DNA from: Bradyrhizobium sp.
GTDB taxonomy: Bacteria; Pseudomonadota; Alphaproteobacteria; Rhizobiales; Xanthobacteraceae
DNA length: 64,000 nt
Reading direction: 5' to 3'
NCBI RefSeq assembly: GCF_022844465.1
Contig: NZ_JALHLP010000007.1
Coordinates: forward strand, 1-64,000
In this document: positions 1-9,129 of the stretch, piece after piece
Position numbering within the stretch: position 1 is the first letter of the stretch
Layout: each line of letters starts with the position of its first letter
Made by a program: the position numbers and the translations under genes
Notes under the pieces: generated by a model
What the model saw: only the letters and a program-made list of their open reading frames with translations
Databases searched by the model: none
What the model was told of the DNA's origin: nothing

Positions 1-1823
1 CCCACCATGGCGGCAAGCTGCGATTCCTCGACCCGATCGAGTCGGCATTGGCCGACCTGCGAACCCTTGCCCGCGGCGTGCGAGCGCCACCGGATCTCGT
101 CACGATCGTCGCGATCGACGACGCGGTCGTAAGCCAAGCCGGCACCTATCCCCTGCCACGCTCGGAAATCGCTGCGATCGTCGATGCGATCGCGCGGCTC
201 GAACCCACAGTCATCGCGGTTGATCTGCTGCTGGTCGACAAGGGGTCCGAAGCCGGCGACGCCGCGCTTGCGAAATCCTTCGCGGCACGGCCCACGGTGC
301 TGGCAGCCGCCGCGGTGTTTCCGGAAACCGTACAGCCGGCCGCCGACGGCGATGCTCCCCTTGCCGGACTGCCGACCGCCGATCGGTTTCTGCTTCCGCT
401 CCCCGCGTTTGCCGGCCGCGCCGAAGTCGGCATCGCCAACGTATCGACCGGCCGGACCGGCACGCCCCTCGCCGTTCCAATGCTGTTCCGGACTAGCGAC
501 AGGATCGAGCTTTCGTTTCCGCTTCGGATCGCCGCGATGGCGATCGGCAAGCCGCTCACGATTGAACCGGAACGCCTGCGGTTCGGCGACCGGTCGATCG
601 CGACCGCATCTGACTATGCGCTGCCGATTTCCTATTACGGGCCGCGTCGCACCATTCGCACGGTGAGCGCGGCGAGCCTGATCGACGGCCGGATCGACCG
701 GGAAGCCATCCGGGGTCGGATTGTCATCCTTGGCGCGACGGCGACCGGCGCGGGCGATTTCTTTCCGACGCCTTTCGACTCACTGATGCCCGGCGTGGAA
801 ATCATTTCAACCGCCGTTACGCAACTGGTCGCTGGCGACGGCGTCGTGCGCGATCGGTCGGTTCGCATCGTCGAAACAGTGACGGCGATCCTGCTGCCGC
901 TGCTGCTGGTCGGATTGCTGGTCTGGCGGCGAAACGCGCTTGGTCTGTTGAGCGCCGCCGCCGCGGCCGCGGCATGGGCGGTGGCGAATGCCGTCGCTTT
1001 CGCTTACGGGATCTGGCTCGACGCCGCGACGACGATCGCCGCGGCCGCGCCGCCCGTCCTCCTGTTCGGCGCCCTGCAATTGTGGTCGGGCCAGAAAAGC
1101 GCGCAGCATCTGGCCGTGCAAAACAGGTTGCTCGAGCAATTCCAGACGCCCGGCCTGCAGCAATGGCTGACCAACAATCCTGACTTCCTGCTGACACCCG
1201 TCAGGCAGGATGCCGCCATCGTCTTCGTCGATCTTTCCGGCTTTACGTCGCTCAGCGAGACCCTCGATCCGGAAGCGACCCAGCAATTCCTGAAGGCGTT
1301 TCATGCGCTGGTCGGCAAGCAGGCGACCAAGTGCGGCGGCATGATCACGAGCTTCCTCGGCGACGGCGCCATGATCCTGTTCGGCCTGCCCGAGGCGGCG
1401 GCCGATGACGCCGCGCGCGCGGCCGAATGTTCGATCGCTCTTTGCGTTGCGACCGAACGCTGGATCAACGCCTTGCCGACGGAAATCGCGGCGCGGATCG
1501 GCTTCAAGATCGGCGCCCATTTCGGGCCGATCGTCGCCTCCAGGCTGGGCGGTCGAAACCATCAACACATCACCGCGACCGGCGACACCGTGAACGTGTC
1601 GAGCCGCCTGATGGAAGTGGCGGCCCGGCATGGCGTCAGGCTGGCACTGAGCGATACACTGCGCCGCGAGGGCGAGCGCAGCGGCGCCCGGCTGAAGACG
1701 GGCAGTCTTGCCGGTCCCGTCGAGGCGCAGATACGCGGCAGGTCCGGCTCACTCGCGGTTTGGCTGTGGCGGGGCGAGGACCAGTCAGCGGGCAAGGACA
1801 CGCACCCGGACGCGGCGGAGTGA
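1..1823 (+). CDS. CHASE2 domain adenylate/guanylate cyclase (5' end outside window)
   Basis: Class III nucleotide cyclase that should make cAMP or cGMP from a membrane-bound sensor. The frame is open to the left edge (codons from base 3, reading HHGGKLRFLDPIESAL before the first possible TTG at 48), so the N terminus is missing. Visible order: extracytoplasmic CHASE2 domain (VTIVAIDDAVV..., P-LPRSEI), three hydrophobic helices around residues 275-345 (counted from 48), then the cyclase domain at about 385-550. Metal-binding aspartates fit VDLSGFTSL and FLGDGAMILFG, and the late motif TGDTVNVSSRL matches the family. It runs convergently into the GT39 gene with a 12-nt gap. Substrate (ATP or GTP) and the sensed signal cannot be told from sequence. 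Confidence 0.9.
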   Translation, partial: HHGGKLRFLDPIESALADLRTLARGVRAPPDLVTIVAIDDAVVSQAGTYPLPRSEIAAIVDAIARLEPTVIAVDLLLVDKGSEAGDAALAKSFAARPTVLAAAAVFPETVQPAADGDAPLAGLPTADRFLLPLPAFAGRAEVGIANVSTGRTGTPLAVPMLFRTSDRIELSFPLRIAAMAIGKPLTIEPERLRFGDRSIATASDYALPISYYGPRRTIRTVSAASLIDGRIDREAIRGRIVILGATATGAGDFFPTPFDSLMPGVEIISTAVTQLVAGDGVVRDRSVRIVETVTAILLPLLLVGLLVWRRNALGLLSAAAAAAAWAVANAVAFAYGIWLDAATTIAAAAPPVLLFGALQLWSGQKSAQHLAVQNRLLEQFQTPGLQQWLTNNPDFLLTPVRQDAAIVFVDLSGFTSLSETLDPEATQQFLKAFHALVGKQATKCGGMITSFLGDGAMILFGLPEAAADDAARAAECSIALCVATERWINALPTEIAARIGFKIGAHFGPIVASRLGGRNHQHITATGDTVNVSSRLMEVAARHGVRLALSDTLRREGERSGARLKTGSLAGPVEAQIRGRSGSLAVWLWRGEDQSAGKDTHPDAAE

Positions 1824-1835
1824 TCGGCGCGCCTC

Positions 1836-3335
1836 CTACCGCAGTTCCGGCGGCGGGGCTCGGTCGAACACCTCGCCCTTCGGCCCGACGAGCCGGTTGA
1901 GCGCATAGGTCTCTATCACCAGCGGGCCGCGCCTGCGCTGGACCTCCGCGATCCTGTCAACGCGGGTGAACATCGCCTTCAAGGGCGGATCGCCGGGAAA
2001 CGCCTCGCGGACATGGAGCAGCGGGCCGGCGAGTTGCGCCGCATCGGGTTCGGCCATGTCGACCCAGCGGAAGCGCTGGTTTTGCTGCGCCACGCAGGTA
2101 CCCCTTGGCAGATGAAACGCGAGCCAGGCGGTGGTGCCGTAGTCCGACGCCAGCACGCATGTTGCGCCGATGCGCACTCTCACCGCTTCGATTTCGCGCG
2201 CGGTTTCGCGCCAGCCGACGCCGACACTGCGCACGGTCGCGTCACGACGATAGCCGGAGAGCACGCCGGTGTTGGCCTGCGCCACCAGCAGGGCAAACAT
2301 CAGGACGCCCGCCGGCGCCGCCCAGCGGCGGCAGAAGTCGACCGCGCGCTGCTGGCGCGGCTCCCATTGAACGAGGTGGGCAGCGACCGCGGCGGCCATG
2401 GCGAAAGCCGGATAGACCGGCGCGAACCAGTTGGCTTCCACGCGCGCATGCAGCGAATGCCAGGCGAAGTAAGCCACGATGGTCCAGAACATCGCATTGA
2501 CCAGCACGCGCGCCGGCAACGCGCCGGCACGACGCCGGTACATCGCATAGAGCCCCATGGCGCCGAGGATAAACACCAGCGGCGTCGCGAACGCGATTTG
2601 CGTCGGGATCAGTTCGGCGATGAAGGCCGGGCGGAAATCCTCGATGCGCGCCCGCCCCATCTGCTTGATGAAGGACACCCAGCGGTGTTCGGCATTCCAC
2701 AGAACAACCGGCGCAAACATCGCGAGCGCGACCATACCGCCAAGATAAAGCCAGGGCGAAATCAGCCAGCGCCGCAATCCGGGGACGACGGCGAGCCAGA
2801 TCAGGATCGCCGGTCCGAAGAACAGCGCGGTGTATTTCGACAACAGCGCGCAGCCGGCCGCGGCGCCGACGGCGAGCCACCACGCTCCGCGTCCGCTCTG
2901 CAGCACCTTGGCGAGTGCGAACAGCAGGAAGCTCGACGCCACCAGCAGCGGCGCGTCCGGGGTCACGATCATGGTGCCGACCGCGCCCATCAGCGTCACG
3001 TTGAGCAGGAGCGCCGAGGCCGCCGCCACGCGCCGGCTGTCGAACAGGATCAATGCCGCCTGATAGATCGCCCAGCTCATCGGCAGCGCCAGCAGGATCG
3101 ACACCAGCCGCACGCCGAGTTCGGTATCGCCCGCCATCACGGCGCCGAGCCGGATCACCACGGCGACCATTGGCGGATGGTCGTAATAGCCGCCGGCGAG
3201 ATGCTTCGACCACATCCAGTAATAGGCTTCGTCGAAGGTGATCGGCGTGTAGGCCGCGGCGATCAGGCGCAACGCCACCAGTGCCAGGATGGCAACAGCC
3301 GTTTGGAGGACAAGCCGCGGCCCGCTCGGACTCAT
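1836..3335 (-). CDS. GT39/ArnT-like polyprenyl-phosphate-sugar glycosyltransferase
   Basis: 499-residue polytopic membrane protein of the PMT/ArnT superfamily, which moves a sugar from a polyprenyl-phosphate donor to a lipid or protein acceptor on the outer face of the inner membrane. The first extracytoplasmic loop carries the family signature FDEAYYWMWSKHLAGGYYDHPP (acidic catalytic pair and DHPP), followed by about ten hydrophobic segments and a soluble C-terminal region. It starts 6 nt after the GT2-GtrA gene stops, so the two form an operon: the GT2 enzyme makes the polyprenyl-P-sugar and this protein uses it. The acceptor is unknown. Confidence 0.88.
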   Translation of the reverse strand: MSPSGPRLVLQTAVAILALVALRLIAAAYTPITFDEAYYWMWSKHLAGGYYDHPPMVAVVIRLGAVMAGDTELGVRLVSILLALPMSWAIYQAALILFDSRRVAAASALLLNVTLMGAVGTMIVTPDAPLLVASSFLLFALAKVLQSGRGAWWLAVGAAAGCALLSKYTALFFGPAILIWLAVVPGLRRWLISPWLYLGGMVALAMFAPVVLWNAEHRWVSFIKQMGRARIEDFRPAFIAELIPTQIAFATPLVFILGAMGLYAMYRRRAGALPARVLVNAMFWTIVAYFAWHSLHARVEANWFAPVYPAFAMAAAVAAHLVQWEPRQQRAVDFCRRWAAPAGVLMFALLVAQANTGVLSGYRRDATVRSVGVGWRETAREIEAVRVRIGATCVLASDYGTTAWLAFHLPRGTCVAQQNQRFRWVDMAEPDAAQLAGPLLHVREAFPGDPPLKAMFTRVDRIAEVQRRRGPLVIETYALNRLVGPKGEVFDRAPPPELR

Positions 3336-3341
3336 TTCCGG

Positions 3342-4505
3342 CTATCGCTTGCGCCAGACGAACAGCCCGGACATCGCGTAGTTCCAGACCACGCCCATCA
3401 GCGCGCCTGCAAGCCCTGCGAGCCACCAGATCGGCTCCTGCTCGAACACCGAAAACGCGACGCCGACATTGGCGAAAAGTCCGACGCTGCACACCAGATA
3501 GAACAGCAGCAAGCCGCGCAGGATCGCAAAACCCTTCAGCCGCTGGTCGCGGTAGGTGAGAAAGTTGTTGAGGATGAAGTTGCTGGTCATGGCGACCAGC
3601 GCGCCGATGGCCTGCGCTTCGGCAAACGGGGCGTTGAAGACTTCATGCGCGATGAACAGCGCGACGAGATGCACGACGAGGCCGATCGAACCGACCATGG
3701 CGAACAGCAGGAACCGCAGCGACACCACGTCATGGGTCAGCTTCGCCAGCACCAGGCCGACGAAATCCAGCGCCACCATGGAATCGAGCTTGCTCTCGCC
3801 ATGCTGGCGCGCGCCGAAGGTGTAGGGAATTTCGATGGTGCGCAGCTTGCCCTGCGCGGTGGCGACGATATCGAGCAGTATCTTGAAGCCCTGGGTGGAT
3901 AGCTGCGGAGCCAGTTGCTCGAAACGGTCACGGCGGATCATGAAGAACCCGCTCATGGGGTCGGCGATCTCGACCTTGAGCACCCGCCTGGCGATCTCGG
4001 TCGCGAGCGCGCTGGCGCCGGCGCGCTGCCTGTTGAAGCTGTCGGCGCTGCCGCCCTCGATATAGCGGCTGCCGACCACGAGTTCAGCCTCGCCGCTGCG
4101 CAGCAGCGCGACCATTTTCGGCAGTTGGCTCTCATCATGCTGCAGGTCGGCGTCGATCACCGCCGCATAGGGAGCGCTCGACGCCAGGATACCCTCGATA
4201 CAGGCGCCGGAGAGGCCGCGCCGGCCGATCCGGCGCAGGCAGCGGACCCGCGGATCCTTCCGCGCCAGACCTCGCACCACCTCCCAGGTACCGTCAGGGG
4301 AGTTATCATCGACAAAGACGACCTCCCAGCGGATCCCGGCCAACGTCGCTTCCAGCCGCCGGTAGAGCACAGTGACGTTGTCGCGCTCGTTGAAGGTCGG
4401 AACAACCACCGAAAGCTCAGGCAAGCCGGCCTGCGACGCGGTTTCGGGGCCGGAATCGGGAGCATGTTCCATAGCGGCCAGCGTATATCCGCCGCGGGCT
4501 GACAT
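3342..4505 (-). CDS. GT2 polyprenyl-phosphate glycosyltransferase with C-terminal GtrA domain
   Basis: 387 residues. The N-terminal GT-A domain (about 25-235) is like dolichol-phosphate mannose synthase, with SVVVPTFNERDNV, VFVDDNSPDGT and the metal/donor motif VIDADLQHDE. The C-terminal 130 residues form four hydrophobic helices of the GtrA/flippase-like type (FLLFAMVGSIGLVVHL..., NFILNNFLTYRD). It is predicted to charge a polyprenyl phosphate with a sugar and help it cross the membrane for the GT39 enzyme encoded next. Two starts are possible: 4505 and an internal ATG at 4472 (MEHAPDSG). The conserved region begins only after both. Confidence 0.9.
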   Translation of the reverse strand: MSARGGYTLAAMEHAPDSGPETASQAGLPELSVVVPTFNERDNVTVLYRRLEATLAGIRWEVVFVDDNSPDGTWEVVRGLARKDPRVRCLRRIGRRGLSGACIEGILASSAPYAAVIDADLQHDESQLPKMVALLRSGEAELVVGSRYIEGGSADSFNRQRAGASALATEIARRVLKVEIADPMSGFFMIRRDRFEQLAPQLSTQGFKILLDIVATAQGKLRTIEIPYTFGARQHGESKLDSMVALDFVGLVLAKLTHDVVSLRFLLFAMVGSIGLVVHLVALFIAHEVFNAPFAEAQAIGALVAMTSNFILNNFLTYRDQRLKGFAILRGLLLFYLVCSVGLFANVGVAFSVFEQEPIWWLAGLAGALMGVVWNYAMSGLFVWRKR

Positions 4506-4709
4506 GCCAAGGCTGGTTCAAATTTGAATGCGGGAGGGGAAAAAGGGTCAAACTTGCCCCAAAATGCCAACGACCACGAACAGAGGGCGCGCGTACATCC
4601 GGCGCAGCCAAACTATTCATGGTCGTCCCAGCGCCGGAAGCTTTGCAGCGTCAACGTCGCCGTTATTCAGTAATTAGGAACGTCCGGGGCTTTCCGCAAG
4701 GGGCCGATT

Positions 4710-4898
4710 TCAGTTCGGCACTTCCCGAACCACCGGCCCGCGGGGCGCCGGCGCGGCGGGCGGCGGCTGAACGATGGTCGGCTGGGCGGGCTTGGCAGGC
4801 TTGCCGAACTGTCCGATCGGGCCGTAGACGATTGCAATGACCAGCACAATCGACGCGACAATGGCTCCCAAAATGCCGGCTACCGACCGAGAATCCAT
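4710..4898 (-). CDS. small single-pass membrane protein with proline-rich tail
   Basis: 62 residues; I do not recognise a named family. I chose the ATG at 4898 because a purine-rich stretch (GGCGGGGGGAT) precedes it and the protein then opens directly with one hydrophobic helix (VAGILGAIVASIVLVIAIVYG, residues 6-26). A Pro/Ala-rich tail (KPAKPAQPTIVQPPPAAPAP) follows. The frame continues upstream to 5126 but that extension has no protein-like composition. It is divergent from the phasin-like gene. Function unknown. Confidence 0.55.
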   Translation of the reverse strand: MDSRSVAGILGAIVASIVLVIAIVYGPIGQFGKPAKPAQPTIVQPPPAAPAPRGPVVREVPN

Positions 4899-5108
4899 GC
4901 TGAAATATCCCCCCGCCTGATCCGGAATCAGTATCATGGAAAAAGACCCGGGAGGAGTAGCTCGGCTCGCGGCGTCCAATGCGCCCGACCGAAACGGCCT
5001 CCAGGATGTCTCCACGCGAGAGTCGCGCCACGGACATGCAAGAACCGCGATTCCATCGTAAACATGGCGCGGTCGGGACTTGGTTTGAACATTGGAACGG
5101 GGAATAGA

Positions 5109-5765
5109 ATGTCGAGCACGGAGCAAGGTAAATCAGGCGGGAAATCGGGCGGGAAATCAGCACGGCGCAGCCGGAAGGGGGAGCGGACCAGGAAGGCGAA
5201 TTCGCAAGTCAGCCCGACACCGGTTCAGCTGAAAGGCGTGGAGCCCAATCCCCCACCGCAGCCTGAGCCGGAGCCCGCACGCGTCGAGCAGCCGGAGGCT
5301 GACCGGCCGACTGTCCACGCGCTGATCGATCATCTCGCCGTGACGCCCGAAGGCCCGTCGGCCAGAGTCCCGTTGCCCGAAGCGGCGGCGGACGAAGTCC
5401 CCGCACCCAAAGCCCCGGCGCCCGAAACCTCGATGCCCGAACCACGCCTGGCTGAAGTCCCGCCGCCAGCAGCCCCCTCACCCGTCGAGCCCGCGCCGGT
5501 AAGCCTGCAGATCATCGCCAATGCCTATCGCGACTACACCAAGAAATCGCTCGAGGCGTTCGGCTCCTATGTCGAGCAATTGAGCGGCGCCCGCTCGCTC
5601 GACAAGGCGCTGACTCTCCAAACCGAATTTGTGAAGAAAGCTTACGAGACCTCCGTTGCGGAGTCACAGCGGATCTGCGAGTTGCACAGCCGGCTTGCCA
5701 GGCAGACGCTCCAGCCGCTTCAAGGCGCGGTCAGCAAAGCGCCCGACGCCGGTAGCAAGACCTGA
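5109..5765 (+). CDS. phasin-family protein with long proline-rich N-terminal region
   Basis: 218 residues. The C-terminal ~75 residues (IIANAYRDYTKKSLEAFGSY ... QSRICELHSRL) match the phasin-2 helical domain that coats polyhydroxyalkanoate granules. Start ATG 5109 follows GGAACGGGGAAT and begins MSSTEQGKSGG. The N-terminal half is unusual: a Lys/Arg/Gly stretch (GKSGGKSGGKSARRSRKGER) then about 90 residues rich in Pro, Glu and Ala with PEP/APK repeats. That half could be a basic nucleic-acid-contacting segment plus a disordered linker, as in some PHA/DNA-binding phasins; this is inference. No PHA synthase or depolymerase lies nearby. Confidence 0.75.
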   Translation: MSSTEQGKSGGKSGGKSARRSRKGERTRKANSQVSPTPVQLKGVEPNPPPQPEPEPARVEQPEADRPTVHALIDHLAVTPEGPSARVPLPEAAADEVPAPKAPAPETSMPEPRLAEVPPPAAPSPVEPAPVSLQIIANAYRDYTKKSLEAFGSYVEQLSGARSLDKALTLQTEFVKKAYETSVAESQRICELHSRLARQTLQPLQGAVSKAPDAGSKT

Positions 5766-5782
5766 TCCCGACGAGTTCTCCG

Positions 5783-6613
5783 TTGAACAAACCCTCGAAA
5801 CCGTCTGCGGGGAACCGCGGCAACATCTACATCGGCATCGGCGGCTGGACCTTCGCGCCGTGGCGCGGCGTGTTTTACCCGGAGAAGCTGGCGCAGACCA
5901 AGGAATTGTCCTACGCCGCCTCGAAGCTGACCTCGATCGAGATCAACGGCACCTATTACGGCTCGCAGAAGCCGGAGAGCTTTCGCAAATGGGCGCGCGA
6001 GGTGCCCGACGGATTCGTGTTCTCGTTGAAGGGACCGCGCTTTGCCACCAATCGTCGCGTGCTGGCGGAAGCCGGCGATTCCATCAAGCGCTTCTATGAT
6101 TCCGGCGTGCTTGAGCTCGGCGACCGGCTCGGCCCGGTGCTGTGGCAATTCGCGCCGACCAAGAAGTTCGACGCGGCCGATTTCGGCAAGTTCCTCGAAC
6201 TGCTGCCGCGCCAACTCGAGGGCCGCGCGCTCCGTCACGTGGTCGAGGTGCGGCATGACAGTTTCTGCGTGCCCGAATTCGTCGCGCTGTTGCGAAACTT
6301 TAAGACGCCGGTCGTGTACGCCGAGCACGGCAAGTACCCGGCGATCGCCGATGTTGTCAGCGATTTCGTCTATGCCCGGCTGCAGAAGGGCAATGACGAA
6401 CTCAAGACCTGCTATCCGCCGAAGCAGCTCGACGCCTGGGCGAAGCGGTTCCAGTCCTGGGCTGCCGGCGGAGAACCCGACGACCTGCCCCGCGTCGATC
6501 CCTTGAAGCCAACGAAGACGCCGCGTGACGTCTTTGCCTATGTGATCCACGAGGGCAAGGTGCGCGCCCCCGCCGGGGCCATGGAACTGATCGCGCGGGT
6601 TCAATCGGAGTAA
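5783..6613 (+). CDS. DUF72 (YecE-like) family protein
   Basis: 276 residues, start TTG 5783 (no ATG in the right place). The TIM-barrel-like DUF72 signature is clear: YIGIGGWTFAPWRGVFYP near the N terminus, ITSIEINGTYYG-type motif (TSIEINGTYYGSQKPES), FSLKGPRFATN, LGPVLWQFAP and EVRHDSF. Biochemical role is not established for the family. It is followed 57 nt later by a DUF488 gene, a pairing often seen in proteobacteria. Confidence 0.88.
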   Translation: MNKPSKPSAGNRGNIYIGIGGWTFAPWRGVFYPEKLAQTKELSYAASKLTSIEINGTYYGSQKPESFRKWAREVPDGFVFSLKGPRFATNRRVLAEAGDSIKRFYDSGVLELGDRLGPVLWQFAPTKKFDAADFGKFLELLPRQLEGRALRHVVEVRHDSFCVPEFVALLRNFKTPVVYAEHGKYPAIADVVSDFVYARLQKGNDELKTCYPPKQLDAWAKRFQSWAAGGEPDDLPRVDPLKPTKTPRDVFAYVIHEGKVRAPAGAMELIARVQSE

Positions 6614-6670
6614 ACCCTTGCCCCGCAACGTCGTCCGTGACGGGCGGCACCCCAGTGTCCGGATCCTGCA

Positions 6671-7135
6671 ATGGCCCGCAAGACCAACCGCCTTTTCACC
6701 ATCGGCTATGAGCAGACGCCGCCAAAGGCGGTGCTCGACGAACTCGAGCATGCCGGCGTCAAGCTGCTGGTCGATGTACGCGCCATCGCGTCGTCGCGGC
6801 GGCCGGGGTTTTCCAAGAACCAGCTCGCCGCCGGCCTCGACGCGCGCGGTATCGGCTATCTGCACCTGAAGAAGCTCGGCACCCCCAAGAGCGGCCGAGA
6901 GGCCGCGCGCAGCGGCAAGGTCGATCTGCTTCACAGGATCTATTCCGCGCATCTGAAAACGGCGGAGGCACGCGAGGAACTCGACGAACTTTCGGCGCTG
7001 GTCAAGAAGGCAGGCCCGGTCTGCATCCTCTGCTATGAGCGCGACCACACCCAGTGCCACCGGCAATGGATCGCTGAGATCATCGAGGACCGCGATGGCG
7101 TGAAGGTGGAAAATCTGGTGGCGCCGCAGGTCTAG
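6671..7135 (+). CDS. DUF488 family protein
   Basis: 154 residues. The family motifs are present: FTIGYEQTPP at the N terminus, LVDVRAIASSRRPGFSKNQL, YLHLKKLGTPK, and the Cys/His-rich end VCILCYERDHTQCHRQWIAEII, which resembles a metal or nucleic-acid site. The function is unknown. It sits just downstream of the DUF72 gene in the same direction and is probably co-transcribed with it. Confidence 0.88.
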   Translation: MARKTNRLFTIGYEQTPPKAVLDELEHAGVKLLVDVRAIASSRRPGFSKNQLAAGLDARGIGYLHLKKLGTPKSGREAARSGKVDLLHRIYSAHLKTAEAREELDELSALVKKAGPVCILCYERDHTQCHRQWIAEIIEDRDGVKVENLVAPQV

Positions 7136-7192
7136 CCGCCGTTGTCGGCACAATGGGAGCATTCAAGCAAGCCGTGACCGGCGAATCTGCTT

Positions 7193-8107
7193 TCATCCCT
7201 CGCCATCGAGCCGGAACGCGCCTTCCATCATCTTGACGCTGCTGCCGCCGACGTGAATGGAGGCGACCGCGCCGTTCTGCTTGCGCACGCGCGTCAGCAG
7301 CAGGCTCGGCCGCCCCATGTCGACTCCTTGACCGATCCGCAGCCGCAGCTCGCCGTCGCGGACCACGTCGAGATCGGCCAGCAGCGCCGCAACGGCGGCG
7401 GTCGCGCTGCCGGTGGCGGGATCCTCCGACAGTCCGCTGGCGGCGGGGTGGAACATCCGCGCCTGCAAATCGCGGGGCTGCTCATGCGCCGGCACGTCGC
7501 GCGTATAGAAATAGACCGCGTCGCTGCCGTCGCAGGGAAAGCTGGCCGCGAACGCCGCCGCGTCCGGCCTGGCCCGGCGCAGCGCATCGCGCGAAGCGAT
7601 CTCGACCACGAGGAAAGCCAGCCCGACCGAGATGACCTGCGGTCGGTGCCGGTCGATTCTCACATCCTCCACCGTCAGCGACAGGCAAGCCGCGGCCTGT
7701 TCGGCACTGAGATACGACAGCCGTTTCAGAGGCTGCGGCGCCGTCAGTTCGGTGCTGACGACCCTTCCCTGCTCGGTCTCGATTTCGACCGGCACCAACC
7801 CGGCCTTCTCCTCGAACAGGAGCCGCGCCGGCGGCCTGGCGGCCAGCGTCGCCAGCACGAAGGCGGTCCCGACATTGGGGTGGCCGGCGAACGGTATCTC
7901 CCGGTTCACGGTGAAGATGCGAACCTGCGCGTCGTTGCCGGGGTCCTGGGGCGGCAGCACGAAGGTCGTCTCGGAGAAATTGAACTCGGTGGCGATGGCC
8001 TGCATCTGCGGCGTCGACAACCCGACGGCATCGAGCACCACCGCGAGCGGATTGCCGCCGAAGGCGCGGTCCGTGAAAACGTCAACCGTGATGTAACGGC
8101 GCTGCAT
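7193..8107 (-). CDS. PhzF family isomerase/epimerase
   Basis: 304 residues with a diaminopimelate-epimerase-like fold. Visible motifs: YITVDVFTDRAFGGNPLAVV at the start, the catalytic glutamate region EFNFSETTFVL, FAGHPNVGTAFVL, and the C-terminal SEDPATGSATAAVAALL. The start ATG at 8107 has GGGGACC just upstream. No other phenazine genes are nearby, so this is a generic PhzF paralogue (isomerase of unknown small-molecule substrate) rather than a phenazine enzyme. It is divergent from the ankyrin gene. Confidence 0.92.
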   Translation of the reverse strand: MQRRYITVDVFTDRAFGGNPLAVVLDAVGLSTPQMQAIATEFNFSETTFVLPPQDPGNDAQVRIFTVNREIPFAGHPNVGTAFVLATLAARPPARLLFEEKAGLVPVEIETEQGRVVSTELTAPQPLKRLSYLSAEQAAACLSLTVEDVRIDRHRPQVISVGLAFLVVEIASRDALRRARPDAAAFAASFPCDGSDAVYFYTRDVPAHEQPRDLQARMFHPAASGLSEDPATGSATAAVAALLADLDVVRDGELRLRIGQGVDMGRPSLLLTRVRKQNGAVASIHVGGSSVKMMEGAFRLDGEG

Positions 8108-8386
8108 GTCTGGTCCCCTTGACCGGTTGCCACACTGCCAGCGGCGTCACCGCACGTCGCCGGTCAGCCTATTTGCACCAATCGCGCGCGCAGCAAAAGT
8201 AGATCGCGCGAATGTCGCCGCAGATAAATTCAGTGCAATGAGTGCAATCGTCCTGCTGGCAGGCTTGGCCCTTCGTTCCCCTCGGCATGTCGGCGCCAAC
8301 GGCGCGTCGGACGCTGCCGAACACTCGCCTTGTATGCGCAACGATGGATGCTATGTTTTTGGGGATGCAACTGGGTGTTTCTCGTC

Positions 8387-9067
8387 ATGCAAATGATGGT
8401 TGCGATTTTGATCGCGCTTGTGGCGGTGCTGCCGGCGGCTGCCCAGATCGCGCCGACCGAGGCCGAATTGCGCGCCTATAGCGGCCTGCATGCCGCCGCC
8501 GCGCGCGGCGATGTCGCCGACATCGAGAGGCGGATCACCGCGTCGGAAAACAAGGAAGCGGCCGACAGCCGCCAGCGCACGCCGCTGCACGTCGCGGTCT
8601 ATCTCAGAAAGTACGATGCCGCCCGCGCGCTGCTCCGGCTCGGCGCCGATCCGAACAGGCTCGACATCGACCGCTACGACATCATCACCATCGCCTCGGT
8701 CGCCAACGATCTGCCGATGCTCAAGATAGCGCTGGAGGGCGGCGGCAATCCCCGCACCGTCACCAGCCGCTACGACGGGACGGCCCTGATCGCGGCAGCC
8801 CATCTCGGTCACGTCGAGGTCGTGCGCATGCTGATTGCCGCCAAAGCACCGCTCGATCACGTCAACAATCTGCAATGGACCGCGTTGATCGAGTCGATCG
8901 TGCTCGGCGACGGCGGCAGGAACCATACCGAGACCCTGCGCGCGCTGGTCGACGCCGGCGCCAACGTCAATATCCCCGACGGCAGTGGGGCAACACCGCT
9001 CAAGCTCGCCAGGAGCCGCGGCTATCGCGAGATGGTGACGATCCTGGAAAAAGCCGGTGCCAGGTAA
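8387..9067 (+). CDS. exported ankyrin-repeat protein
   Basis: 226 residues from ATG 8387. This start gives a good Sec signal peptide (MMVAILIALVAVLPAAAQ, cleavage after AAA). The same frame is open from ATG 8330, and that longer start cannot be excluded because no strong ribosome-binding site decides. After the signal come about five ankyrin repeats, for example RTPLHVAVYLRKYDAARALL, GTALIAAAHLGHVEVVRMLI and GATPLKLARSRGYREMVTIL. It probably binds protein partners in the periplasm; none is identifiable here. Confidence 0.85.
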   Translation: MQMMVAILIALVAVLPAAAQIAPTEAELRAYSGLHAAAARGDVADIERRITASENKEAADSRQRTPLHVAVYLRKYDAARALLRLGADPNRLDIDRYDIITIASVANDLPMLKIALEGGGNPRTVTSRYDGTALIAAAHLGHVEVVRMLIAAKAPLDHVNNLQWTALIESIVLGDGGRNHTETLRALVDAGANVNIPDGSGATPLKLARSRGYREMVTILEKAGAR

Positions 9068-9129
9068 CGGGTTGGCTTTTCAACGTCGGTGCGGGCTTCG
9101 ATGGTGCCCCGGCCGGCGGCAGCCATGCC

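Noticed and set aside
2013..3902. 629-codon plus-strand frame across the glycosyltransferases
   Set aside because: Composition rich in Arg, His and Gln without hydrophobic order; it crosses two genuine minus-strand membrane-protein genes.
7193..8107. Phenazine biosynthesis cluster suggested by PhzF
   Set aside because: No other phz genes are nearby; PhzF homologues are widespread single genes.
8106..8396. Plus-strand frame upstream of the ankyrin gene
   Set aside because: Cys- and Arg-rich random composition with no start signal.
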